Part shown: one piece after another, positions 52,984 to 63,835 of the stretch
Layout: each line of letters starts with the position of its first letter
How positions within the stretch are numbered: the first letter of the stretch is position 1
Position numbers and translations under genes: made by a program
Notes under the pieces: generated by a model
What the model was told of the DNA's origin: nothing
The model's database searches: none
Seen by the model: the letters and a program-made list of their open reading frames with translations, nothing else
Assembly (NCBI GenBank): GCA_003868215.1
Contig: QWDQ01000002.1
Location: 930,001 to 994,000 of the forward strand
DNA length: 64,000 nt
Source: Pseudophaeomoniella oleicola
Taxonomy: Eukaryota > Ascomycota > Eurotiomycetes > Phaeomoniellales > Phaeomoniellaceae
Direction of reading: 5' to 3'

Positions 52984-54144
52984 TCAAGAATCCATGAGCC
53001 AATTGTCGTCAAAAGTCCCCAATTCCAAAATGCTGTCGTCGTTCAGTAGGTCGTCGTCTGCTGTTGTGTTTCCTCCTCCTTGCCCGCCGTCGCCGAAATT
53101 GGTGGTCGCTTGGTTGCTGTTGTTGTTGTTGTCCTCGGCCATCATGCCGAAGAGGTCGTCAAAGGTGGTGGTGTCGGTGATTTCGGGAAGGTCGAATGTG
53201 CTGTCGTCGGCGGTGGCGGTGGTGGTGTCGGGTGCATTGAGGTTCGGAGGAGGCGGTGGAGATTGGTTTCCTTGCTGTTGTTGGTTGTTGGTGCTTTGGT
53301 CTGTGGCGTTGGCGTAGGACTCCAGGCCGGGAAGGAGGGAGTTGAGCGAGGCATCTGCTTCGCCGCCGGAAGCGTCATTTCCTGGATCTGCGGATTGCTC
53401 TTCTGGTGGTTGAGATGGGTTCTCGGACTGGGCAATCATCAAGTCGAAATTGTTGGTGTCCATGTTGTCGAGATCGTCGAAGTTAATTTCTTGGTTATCA
53501 CCATCACCGGTATCGTCCCCAGCAAAGTCTCCGAACATGGAGTCGAAGTCAATATTCTGGGATGTTGCAGTTTGGGGTGGTTGGTCTTCTTGAGTTGGTT
53601 GCCCGCTCTGATCTTCAATTGAAGGTGCTGGTCCGTCAATAGCTGGGATTGGTGCTGGTGCTGGTGCGGAAGATGATGACTGTTCTGTCGTTGTCGAGGT
53701 CTCTAAAATAGGCGGATCCGGTAGGGCATTGTTTTCGGCCTCCATGCTCTTCAGTGTCTCGTCCAGCGCAGACAAATGGTCCACCTCCCCATCAGCTGTC
53801 TGATTCTTTTGTTTCTTCGAAGGTGTTTCCTCGGCAGCTTTCGCAGCTTCTGATTCTTCATGCTTGCGCTTCGCAGCGTTCACCACTTCGGCAGATTTGG
53901 CCGCACGTTGCGCTCTTACTTCAGCTAATTGATATTCCAAAATCCATTTCGCATTGAGGATCTGGATTTCGCATTTGTCCAAGGCTTCTTGATATCGGGT
54001 ACTGGTGCCAATGAGGACATCATGGGTCATGCTCCCAAAGTTTTGAGGGTCAGAGAAGAAGTCACCTAATCGCTTCAAAGATCCCTTGAGCATAGCCTCG
54101 ATGGTTACCAAAGGATGGATCTCTGGGTCCATTTTGGCAGCCAT
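52984..54144 (-). CDS. Hypothetical nuclear protein, possible Mediator Med2-like subunit
   Basis: A single exon gives 386 aa. The N-terminal 90 residues form a helical domain (MDPEIHPLVTIEAMLKGSLKRLGDF, then RYQEALDKCEIQILNAKWIL) leading into a basic coiled coil (AEVRAQRAAKSAEVVNAAKRKHEESEA) with a KKQK signal. The rest is low-complexity and acidic: Ser/Thr/Pro, then Asp/Asn/Gln-rich repeats (DNQEINFDDLDNMDTNNFDLM, long Asn and Gln runs) ending in DNWLMDS, which resembles a transcription activation tail. The EALDxCExQIxxAK pattern recalls filamentous-fungal Med2, a tail-module Mediator subunit, from memory of the family only. The start may be either of two close Met codons (MAAKMDPE). Another helical nuclear family is possible. 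Confidence 0.75.
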   Translation of the reverse strand: MAAKMDPEIHPLVTIEAMLKGSLKRLGDFFSDPQNFGSMTHDVLIGTSTRYQEALDKCEIQILNAKWILEYQLAEVRAQRAAKSAEVVNAAKRKHEESEAAKAAEETPSKKQKNQTADGEVDHLSALDETLKSMEAENNALPDPPILETSTTTEQSSSSAPAPAPIPAIDGPAPSIEDQSGQPTQEDQPPQTATSQNIDFDSMFGDFAGDDTGDGDNQEINFDDLDNMDTNNFDLMIAQSENPSQPPEEQSADPGNDASGGEADASLNSLLPGLESYANATDQSTNNQQQQGNQSPPPPPNLNAPDTTTATADDSTFDLPEITDTTTFDDLFGMMAEDNNNNSNQATTNFGDGGQGGGNTTADDDLLNDDSILELGTFDDNWLMDS

Positions 54145-54985
54145 TTGAATTCTGTCTTGGAAAGCTCAGGTTCGCGATTTCGTAGTAATTAGGTGATAGG
54201 TGACAGGTGACGGTTGAGAGCTATGGCATGACCATGCTCGTGATGCGCTGATCTCAAAACGGATGTCAAGCCGTCAGCATAAACGTATTGATCTATGTTA
54301 GAATCATATGAGGAGGCTGTGTCATCTTGAAATGGCCGGATGGTCGTGAATGTGAAGTTAAGCGATAAGTGCACAGTGAACGTCACTTTGCGAACCGCAA
54401 CAAAGCAAACGGATATTACCAGGGACCACTTTTCACATACCAGAAGTTAATAGCACAAGTTACTGAGTTTGCGGATCGGAGGGAAGTTAGAGGATGATTT
54501 AGGCATGGCTCCCGTTGATGAATAGCCGGAAGTCTACTTGATGTGCTTGGAACTGTTATACCATTACAGGGTATCAGTATTAGGTATCATCAGCAACGTG
54601 CTTCTATTAATTATTGTCAGGTGGTAAGGAGAACAGTTAGGGCACCTGTCACTGTGCTGTCTCTGCAAGCACCTAAGCCTTGGAGCTAACACTGGATGTT
54701 AAGGTACCTTAATCTACGCTGAGCCTCAAGGTAGGTACCCTAAGGTAACTTGTACGTAGTACTTCTCAAGATCAAGCTCATTTACCAATAAATTAACCTG
54801 GAACAGACTCAAGAGATAGCGAATCAGGGGGTGTCCCAGGAGCTAAGATACCGACAGTATGTATTACATTAGGTATCTGCAGGTGTGTGGCCTGTAATGC
54901 AGCCTTCTTCCAGGCCAGGTTCAAGAGAAAACAGACAAGCAGAAAAAGTTGAATTAATACCTTACGCATGCCCCTGTTGAAATGC

Positions 54986-54999
54986 TTACTACGTAGTAA
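54986..54999. repeat. TTACTACGTAGTAA palindrome
   Basis: This perfect 14-bp palindrome lies in the Med2-like/PUB1 divergent region. The flanks extend the symmetry imperfectly to 19 bp. Confidence 0.75.
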
Positions 55000-55198
55000 A
55001 GCGATTGATCGTGTTCCAATCCACACACACCTCCATCGGGTCAACCGTTGGTAATATTTCCTCGACCATGACCATAACCACGACCACACTGTCAACCGGA
55101 TTCAAGCGAACAGTGATAGTCATGGTGTCCTATAGTGCATCCTGGTTGGTTCGCACATCATTCTTCAACGGTTGTCAATCAGCTATTGTGACCCATAT

Positions 55199-55212
55199 GT
55201 ACTACGTAGTAC
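55199..55212. repeat. GTACTACGTAGTAC palindrome
   Basis: This perfect 14-bp palindrome lies about 200 bp from the previous one and shares the same 12-bp core. Confidence 0.75.
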
Positions 55213-55739
55213 GACCCTACAGTACAAGGTCATTTATCAGATCAAATCACTTGTGAAATAAAGTGTCCATGTCATGACAGGTAAGGTGCAGTATTGACCG
55301 ATAACATTACCTTACTGTAGCTTACCTGACTCTAGGTTAGGTACCGTACCTACCTCCTACTTCCGGGACTTCCTTCAGGTGTCTCCAGATGCTTTGGAGG
55401 AGCTAGTAGATATCACTACCGAAACCCCCCTCGGTGAATATCTTTCTGTGCTGAGCTACCCTTGTTCACAATGAAGGCGCCCATATAACAGCTATACTAC
55501 CTACCTAGGTACACTAGGTATCGATGATGCCCACAGTAGGTACCTCATGAATGTTTCGATTGGTTTCGGTATTACCTCAACTACCTCTTGCCTTTGCAGG
55601 CAAAACTCACGCCAACGCCAAGACTGAAGAAGACCCAAAGAAAGCCCGGAGAAAAGAATTGAATTGTTCCAAGTCCCAGTCACGGTACGCAAATAACCGT
55701 AACTTGTAACTTTCCAAACAAGCCTCATAATCTTAAAAA

Positions 55740-56416
55740 ACCGTTCTCCTCTCCACCACCTTCAACTCTTTCTCTCCTCCTCCACCTTATATCTCCTCCC
55801 GCCAAAACAATCGGAATCACGTTTCATCCTTTTCTTCTTCCGCTTCCCTCCTCATCTCTTCCTTTCATTCTCTTCGCGGTTGCATTGTGATTTGGGCGTA
55901 GGAATTGATTCGTTTGATTGCAGCGCCTTTCTTCACTCGTCCCTTCGGATCTTTCCTCCCGCTGAGGTACCTACTACTACTGATTGCATTGGTCTCGTCT
56001 GCACTGTTGTGACGACGTCTTCCGTACCGCTTTCTCGACTTCTGTGCTTGGGTCGCATCGCTTATTTGCAGCAGACTTCCAAGTCAACCGTATATTCTCT
56101 ATTACGACTTCTGTCCGACCTTGTACCAGAACATCGCAATCCACTTGAAATCGGACAATCATCGACCGAGTCATCCTTCGAGCTTTGGCCATTATCGAGT
56201 CCACTCTGCTTTCCTCGATCTCTACATACATCTATATCTCGAGCGATATTCGTCGACCTGCCGGATTGTTCGCATAATCTCAACACGCCCTCTTGTATCT
56301 CCATCTCGTTGGATTGCTCGACTTGTCGCATCCATCAATAGTCTCGACTCTAGCACTTGTAATTAGCTTCGACTTCCGCACAAACATTCTCATCTTCTGA
56401 GCGAATTTATTTCAAA
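55740..56416 (+). promoter_or_regulatory. CT-rich promoter/leader of PUB1 without upstream ATGs
   Basis: The stretch at 55740-55880 is strongly pyrimidine-rich, as in fungal core promoters. Downstream to the start codon at 56417 there is no ATG in any frame. A TTG-initiated frame (55880-56341) ends in a stop before the PUB1 start, so it is not an extension of the protein. Confidence 0.5.
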
Positions 56417-58008
56417 ATGGCCGACAACCAAGCTTCAGCTTCTCTTCCGCCACCTCCTACTGGTCCTGCGCCAGGCCAGCTTACCTATGACACCGGTATG
56501 GGTGCCCCTGGTGCGAATGCCTCGCACATGCCACCTCCGCCTCTGCCGCCCATGGTGATCCCACAAAACAACAACCCTATCCCCACCGCGCTGAATCCAG
56601 ATGGGAGCACTCCGAACAGCGGTGGTCCCGGACAATTTGCACCTCGTCGAGCAGCACCAGAGCCAAACAAGCGTGCGCTTTATGTCGGAGGACTTGACCC
56701 TAGGGTCACGGAGGATGTCCTCAAGCAGATTTTCGAAACCACAGGGCATGTGATCAGCATCAAGGTTATTCCGGATAAGAATGTATATCACCAACGCCAC
56801 AATGAGGTTGACAGATGCTGACTTGTCATTAGTACCAAAGCAAAGGCCTGAACTACGGGTTTGTTGAATTTGATGATCCTGCGAATGCTGAGAGAGCCCT
56901 TCAAACCTTGAATGGCCGTCGTGTCCATCAAAGCGTAGGTTATCCCTTGTACGGGCTGCTGCAACGGTACTGACAAAGTCAGGAAATCCGCGTCAACTGG
57001 GCCTACCAGTCAAACAGCAACAACAAGGAAGACACGAGCAATCATTATCACATTTTTGTTGGCGACTTGAGCAACGAAGTAAATGACGAAGTCTTGCTCC
57101 AAGCTTTCTCTGCTTTTGGCAGTGTTTCTGAAGCACGCGTTATGTGGGACATGAAGACCGGTCGTTCTCGCGGATATGGGTTCGTTGCTTTCCGTGAACG
57201 ACCAGATGCCGAGAAAGCTCTGGCTTCTATGGATGGTGAATGGCTGGGCAGCCGCGCTATCCGCTGCAATTGGGCTAATCAGAAGGGCCAACCTTCCATT
57301 AGCCAGCAGCAAGCTATGGCCGCCATGGGAATTACGCCAACTACTCCTATGGGCCACCATCACTTTCCTACTCATGGTGTACAATCATATGACATGGTTG
57401 TCAATCAGACCCCTGCCTGGCAGACAACTTGTTATGTCGGCAATCTCACCCCATACACCACCCAGAACGACCTGGTGCCTCTGTTCCAGAACTTTGGCTA
57501 CGTTCTGGAGACTCGCTTCCAAGCTGACCGCGGGTTTTCTTTCATCAAGATGGATACTCACGAGAACGCAGCCATGGCTATCTGCCAATTGAATGGCTAC
57601 AATGTCAACGGCCGTCCTCTGAAGTGCTCTTGGGGGAAAGACCGGCCCCCCACCGGCCAATTCGATGCATTCTCCCCCACCGCCGCCGCCGCTACTCCTA
57701 CGGGATTCAATCAGCAGCAACAGTTCTTTCCGCAATACGGTGGTCCATCTCCGATTACCCCACAAGGTTCGTGGCCTGTGCTGGATCACCATCCGGACCC
57801 AGCTAATAAGTTCATAGGTCCAAGCCCCAGTGGATTTGGTGGTCAACAGGGATTTGCTACCCAAGCTATACCTAGCCAGCCCTACGGTGGAATGCCAGGA
57901 AGTGCTGGTGGTTATGGACGTGGTCAGCCTCCTCAACCTGCTGGTGGATGGTCTGCTCCGCAGCAGCAGGGATACGGCAATGGATATCAGGGTGGTTATC
58001 AAGGTTAA
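56417..58008 (+). CDS. Three-RRM poly(U)/poly(A)-binding protein (Pub1/TIA1-like)
   Basis: Three exons (56417-56782, 56833-56934, 56983-58008) give 497 aa; introns are 50 and 48 nt. The first 80 residues are Pro/Ala/Asn-rich. RRM1 (about 86-160) has RNP2 ALYVGGL and RNP1 KGLNYGFVEF, with both introns inside it. RRM2 (about 179-256) has HIFVGDL and RGYGFVAF. RRM3 (about 305-376) has CYVGNL and RGFSFIKM. The tail is Gln/Gly/Tyr-rich (QQQGYGNGYQGGYQG), prion-like and common in stress-granule proteins. This is the arrangement of yeast Pub1 and metazoan TIA1, which bind U-rich 3' UTRs and gather in stress granules. The second exon is needed to complete RNP1, which supports both junctions. The start context AAAATGG is strong. 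Confidence 0.94.
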
Positions 58009-58686
58009 TTATGACTCTCTCTCCTTCGGCTTGAAAATTGTCTTCACAACATTGACCTTTTGAATATGGGTGGGTTTGATTGACTCTTGGCTTGAACGCG
58101 TTTAGGCGATGTGTAGGAATTTTATTCTCCTTGTCCTGTTTTCAAATCTCACTTGTGGCCTTGTCGATCAGTTTTGAGAATTTGCAAGGAAAGAATACCC
58201 AGCAAACTGATTACACTGAAGATGGGTAAACCCCTCTTGTGATCAATTTGAGCACTGCATAGAATGAACCCAAAAGTACAATACAGTTATTTTGTTACCT
58301 TAAGTTTGCCAGATGTTGACAGCATTGATCCCTGGCAAATATGACTTGTCACGATACTAGATCCTTGTAAATATGCGTAACTGTGCATATGTGCTACGAC
58401 GTCGTGCACTATTGCCCTTCTGATGTATCAGAAAAAGGAGACTTGGGATTTTGTGTTTTGTATTTTTCTATCAAGACATGGCAATACGGGGCTGACCGCG
58501 GAGTATTGTAATTAGCTACCTAATTACCTAATTAATCTGTTTTGGGACCCTGATGGATGTGGTCCCTTCAACTTTCCAAACGCGAGTCGCGACTTTTCAG
58601 CCACGCCCGCGTCTCCTCAGTGACTAATCTATCAATCTTCCAATGTATCGTATCGATTAAATCAAAACACCCGGAACAGCTTGTTG
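58009..58686. other. Intergenic interval
   Basis: This 678 bp lies between PUB1 and PIF1. It holds the PUB1 3' UTR with T-rich stretches, and the PIF1 promoter. A short upstream frame begins at ATG 58557 and overlaps the PIF1 start out of frame (ends 58763); it may be a uORF if transcribed. Confidence 0.5.
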
Positions 58687-61006
58687 ATGGTGACCTTCAG
58701 GTTGAATTTCTTCGTCCAAGCTCTGCCTATTCTTCGACCTCCGCTATGCCCGTTGTTCGCTAGAAGTCCATCCTCAAGGTGCAACATGTTAGCTCGAGCT
58801 GTCGGGACTCATTCAAAGCCTGGTCCTCACGTCCAAAAGCCGTTACAGCCCAAAGCGTCAGCCCTCAACAGTCAACCTGTAGCGGACAGTAAGAAGCGCA
58901 AATTCGAAAGGACGATCAGTACGGCGAGCAGTAATCTAGGAGCATTGCACGAGGCGGTTTATTTTGATGAAAATGACTTTGACGATGATCTCGATTTCAC
59001 GACAACGACACCGAAAACCAACCCCGCCGTCGTGAAATACCCTTCCCTCGACCGAGCTCTAGCAGAAGTGGTATATCCTCCATTACCTGTGAAAGAGACA
59101 AAGCTGCCACCAAGCAGTGCACCTGAACCATGGTCATCGTCACCCCCCGAACATTTCCAACCGCGGCCTGCCAAGAGAGGGACAGTACCCTGGAAAGATA
59201 AAGATGGCAAGGATACGACCGCTCTTACACCAGTCTCTGAGGCTAAAGATGTCACGTCACCATTTCCGTGGAACAAAACGGCGTCTGCAATAAAGGAAGA
59301 GCAGAAAGCGCTGAGGAGGAAGACACGCGGCAGGAAACCGGATCAGAAGGATCAAACCGGCGTCGGTGTAAGCTTGCGAAGAAACAGCGATGCGAAAAAG
59401 ATACCGGTTATCTTCTTGAGTGATGAACAGAAGGCTGTGCTGAGAACAGTCGTTGACGACGGCAAAAGTGTATTCTTCACTGGATCTGCTGGTACGGGAA
59501 AATCGGTATTGATGCGCCAGATTATCGAGAAATTAAAGCAGAAGTACACTGGAAGAGATCACGTGGGTGCCGTTGCTGTCACTGCCTCTACCGGTCTTGC
59601 TGCTTGCAATATCGAGGGTTCAACCCTTCACAGCTTCGCAGGCATTGGCTTGGGGAAGGAGCCGGCCCCAGAACTTGTAAAAAAAGTCAGGAAGAATATG
59701 AAGGCGGTGCTGAGATGGCGACAGACCAAAGTTCTCGTCATTGATGAGATATCTATGGTAGACGGTGATCTGTATGATAAACTCGAGGCAGTTGCTAGGG
59801 CTATCAAAAATAACGGGCGACCATTCGGCGGCATACAGCTTGTCGTCACTGGCGACTTCTTCCAATTGCCACCGGTCCAAGAATCCAACAAACCAGTGAG
59901 ATTCAGCTTCGAGGCTCAAACATGGCCCACGACCATTCAACACACCATTCTCCTCAGACACGTTTTCCGACAGAAAGATCCTATTTTCGCTGCGATGTTG
60001 AATGAGATGAGATTGGGAAAGCTAACCCCCGAGTCGATAAATTCATTTAAACGTTTGTCTCGACCGTTAACGTTCGATGACGACCTCGAAGCAACTGAAT
60101 TGTAAGTTTGTCCTGTCCAACTGTCTTCGTCTATGCTTACTTCGTCACAGATTTCCGACGAGGCGAGAAGTCGATGCAGCCAACGGTAATCGTATGAAGT
60201 TCCTAAGTGGTCAAACCTTTACATACACCGCTTTGGACATGGTTGGGAAAGATCCCAGGCTGGCCCAAAAAGCTTTCGAAAATATGATGGCTCCACAGAC
60301 CTTGACATTCAAGAAAGGGGCCCAAGTTATGCTAATCAAGAACATGGATGAGGCTTTGGTTAACGGCTCCCTTGGAAAGATTCAGGCTTTCATGACCTCT
60401 GATACTCATCGATATTGGAAGGAACATGAAGATGAATTCAACGATGTCTGGGGAGATGAAAAAGACGTTGTGAAGCAAAACAAGAAGTTAGAAATCCGAG
60501 CAGCGATGAACAAGAACAAGAATGCAGGAGATTCAGACGACCAAGTCCATTATCCTCTCGTTCGATTCTCCTTACCTGATGGCACCTATCGGACTATGCT
60601 CTGTACACGGGAAGATTGGAAAGTCGAGGGTAACACGCAGGATGAAATCATTGCAAGTCGCAAGCAGATACCACTTATCCCTGCATGGGCACTATCGATT
60701 CACAAAGCCCAAGGCCAGACATTAGAGCGAGTCAAGGTGAATCTCGGTCGGGTATTTGAGAAGGGTCAGGCATATGTGGCTCTAAGTCGAGCAACGAGTC
60801 AGGCCGGACTACAAGTTCTCAATTTCAGTGCGAATAAAGTGATGGTGCATCCGAAAGTCATCACCTTCTATAACAAATTAGAGGACATCCACAGGATTGC
60901 ACCTCAACAAGAGGTGAAGAAGAAGATCGTTACTGCGAAGGATTATGAGGAGCAGTTCGTCAATCTCGCCGACGACACCGATGATGAAATTTATATGTAT
61001 GAATAG
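58687..61006 (+). CDS. pif1: PIF1-family DNA helicase
   Basis: Two exons (58687-60101, 60151-61006) with a 49-nt intron give 756 aa from Met at 58687, or 723 aa from an in-frame Met at 58786. Residues 1-34 of the long form have four Arg and no acidic residues, like a mitochondrial presequence. The helicase core begins near 250: [29 protein letters not shown] (Walker A near 265), [37 protein letters not shown] (Walker B), GDFFQLPPV, and the PIF1-specific [17 protein letters not shown] near 640. [10 protein letters not shown] is motif VI. Yeast Pif1 unwinds G-quadruplexes, removes telomerase and maintains mtDNA from two start codons. All catalytic motifs are intact. The C-terminus is acidic ([11 protein letters not shown]). 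Confidence 0.95.
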
Positions 61007-61362
61007 CGCAGGGGTACTGTGTTTTTGCTAGCATGACTTCCGGACCTTTATCTTGTTGGATAAGTAGATCACCAGTATAGCCGTCCTGATATATACCTTA
61101 GGTATACAGCAGCTTCAGATTCCTTTCATCGTTCAAGCTCAACTTGCTTCATCAGACGTGATATCGTTTCCCTGTTGTAGATCAATTTCAAGATTTCCCT
61201 TTTGGGGGTCCCCGCAGGGATCATAGTTGTGAGCATCTCACATTATTTCACTGAAGATCACTTGTTACTTTACAAGACCAATTTGATTACCACCTTCACC
61301 TTTTACCTCATACTGGATTTCTATAATGTGCCAGCCCTCTGTTATATCTACAAACCAGGAAC
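61007..61362. other. Short intergenic interval
   Basis: This 356 bp lies between PIF1 and EDC3, holding a 3' UTR and a compact promoter. A short frame starting at 61202 overlaps the EDC3 start in another frame and shows no family signal. Confidence 0.5.
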
Positions 61363-63537
61363 ATGGCGTCTGAATTTATCGGATTCAAGATCACTGTTAC
61401 TCTCCATTCTCCCCCCAATGCGAAGCTTCAAGGCACTGTCGCAAATGTTGTAGGGCAACAACTCGTGCTCCGTGATGGTAAGTTTTCACGTGTGCCAGGA
61501 AGTGCTGCTCACTGATAATGTCTAGTGGTTCTCTTCTGGAATGGTCAGCGATTTCCGTCGTATGTTGTCGACTCTACTCGCATTGCAGACCTCGAGGTCA
61601 CTCCGGACCAGCGAAATGAGAATGTTGCGCCATCGCCTGCACCTGCTGGTGTGAATCCGGTGCTATGGGAAAACGTCCAAAGCCAAGGGTTCAACGCAAG
61701 CAATATTCAGGTTCCAAAGTCCTCTACGCCATCAGCATCTCAATCATTCGTGGATCCTGCTATACTTAGCTATGCAAAGCCGAAACTCGAGACGAAGTCG
61801 CTTACTCCACAAATACCACCCTTGCAGCCGCCTGTACGATCGCCAGTCATGATTGGAGATAGTGTAGCTAGTAGGACTCCGACGACCGTTGTATTTCAAC
61901 AGCAGAAAGAAATTACTCATACAGAAACTGCCTCTGCGACACTCGATCAGCCTTTCGATTCGCTGACTCTTGGAAATGGTGCATCGAAGCCCGTTCCGCA
62001 TGATGCAGCATCCGTGGTCACTGCGAAGGCTGGTAGGAAAAAGAACAAGCCAAGCGCCGCTGTCAAGGCCGAGCAAGATCGGCCTTCGCGGACTGGTCCC
62101 GGCATAATTGATGTCAAAGATCTCGATACATCCCTGATGGTTCCGAAAAAGACTGGCAGAGGTAAAGGATGGAGGCAGACACCGCTGATTGAAGAGGCTG
62201 CTCCGTCGAAATCAAGGCATATAAAGAATAAGAAATCGCTAGCAGAAGATCCTAATGGGTGGGCTACAGAGGATGCTACAGATATCCAGGATATGGGAGA
62301 CTTCGACTTCGAATCTAACCTCAACAAATTTGACAAAAGGCGTGTCTTTGATGATATTCGGAGTAAAGACAAAACCGCTGTGGAGGATCGGTTAGTCAGT
62401 CATAATCGACAGGTTCGGCCCGGCACGAATGGAGGCAAGAACTTACATTATACGGAAAATGTGCTTGACGCGCCAGATGTCACCAATCAATGGAAGAGTG
62501 AAGCGGGAGAGACAGAAGAAGAGTTTCCCGAGGAACGGTACAGCAGCAGCAGAGCTTCCAGGAGAGAGCATTCAAAGGCTGCAAGAGCACCGTCTCGAAA
62601 AGGCAGCACACTCGTCAATCAGAATCTCCCGTCAACCATAATGAGCAGAACAGGTTCCACAAGGACAGAGTCGCCACGTCCCATGAACAGGGTTGCACCG
62701 ACTCCATCGCCCATGAATGGCCTAATGGCCAAGGGTACCTTCAGATTGGCAGAGTCGAACAAACCGTGCACGACTGTAACTCCCCTCCAAATGTTAGAGA
62801 TTGAGCAGGTCTGTACGGCTGAGCTTGGCTTGACAGAGGATATGCTGACGGAAAATGCTGGACGAGGGATCGCTGAAGTTACACTGAGGCATACTGATAT
62901 TGCAGTTCCGAGCGGCAACATCCTTGTACTGGCTGGGAACCACAAGTCTGGAGCTCGTGCTATTTCGGCAGCCCGGCATTTGCGTAACCGTAACATGCGC
63001 GTGTCGCTCTGCATTCTCGGGGGTGATCGTGAAGACCTTCTTCTTGAGACCATGAAAAGGCAACTGGACATTTACAGGCGTAGTGGTGGACGTGTTGTGA
63101 AATGGGACGAAGTCCAGTCAAAAATTAGTGAATGGTCACCACATCTCATCATCGATGCGCTTCTTGGGATGCATGCCGCTTTCGATGATCTCCGGCTCGA
63201 TCATCAAGCCAACACATTCGAGATGATCAAGTGGATGAACAGGAGTGACATACCCATTTTCTCGGTCGAAGTACCGTCAGGTCTGATCGCCAGCACGGGT
63301 GAAGTTACCGAGACAGATTCCGGGCCTCTCATCGCCGACAGTGCATACGTGATCTCCCTCGGCGCACCCAAGAATTGTCTCCTCGACGCATCGGCCAGGG
63401 ATGGCGAATCACCGTGGCAGGTTTACGTTGTCGATATCGGTATCAGCAATGCGGCATGGAAGAAGTACGGAACTCGGAGAAGACATGGCGTTGAATTTGG
63501 GAAACACTGGACTATCGATCTGATTTATCAAGCATAA
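61363..63537 (+). CDS. edc3: Enhancer of mRNA decapping 3 (Edc3)
   Basis: Two exons (61363-61477, 61526-63537) with a 48-nt intron give 708 aa. An N-terminal LSm-like domain (residues 1-65, EFIGFKITVTLHSPPNAKLQGTV, then LVLRDVVLFWNGQRFPSYVV) is split by the intron. A long linker follows with the FDF motif (DMGDFDFESNLNKFDKRRVF, about 293-320), which binds the Dhh1 helicase. The C-terminal YjeF-N Rossmann domain spans about 461-700 (MLEIEQVCTAELGLTEDMLTENAGRG, then ILVLAGNHKSGARAISAARHL). Edc3 scaffolds the Dcp1-Dcp2 decapping enzyme in P-bodies and dimerises through YjeF-N. The first exon is needed to complete the LSm fold. Position after PUB1 and PIF1 on the same strand is probably coincidental. 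Confidence 0.95.
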
Positions 63538-63835
63538 GCGATGAGAGAGAGCTGAGGCGTTTTGTTCTTCTCCTAGCTGACAAAGGGAAAAGGGGCAAAG
63601 GGGCATTCAATCACAACAAAAAATGGAGTGTTCACTGTATATTATACAGGTCAGGTCAGCGAAGGCGTTTCAGACAAAAAAGATGTAGCGCAAAGCAATA
63701 TTTGTATCATAACAAACCCGAATTAAACCTGGGGGTATCATTATTCGTTTCTTCCAAAATCGACAAATAAAAAAAGTAGTCAAAAATACCACACGCCGTT
63801 GATGAGTGTATGATGCTTATGGTGGTCACTCTCCA

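Larger units (their letters stand above)
54145..56416. other. 2.3 kb divergent region: repeats, palindromes and the PUB1 leader
   Basis: This lies between the Med2-like and PUB1 genes. It holds dense AGGTA/TACCT words (54702-54750, 55300-55355, 55496-55521), and two perfect palindromes, TTACTACGTAGTAA (54986-54999) and GTACTACGTAGTAC (55199-55212). From 55740 the plus strand is CT-rich, and no ATG occurs between about 55552 and 56416, consistent with a long PUB1 5' UTR. Frames inside it lack family signal. Confidence 0.55.

Noticed and set aside
55880-56341. 153-codon frame upstream of PUB1, in the same frame as PUB1
   Set aside because: It has no ATG, ends in a stop before the PUB1 start, and lies in the CT-rich leader; it does not extend the protein.
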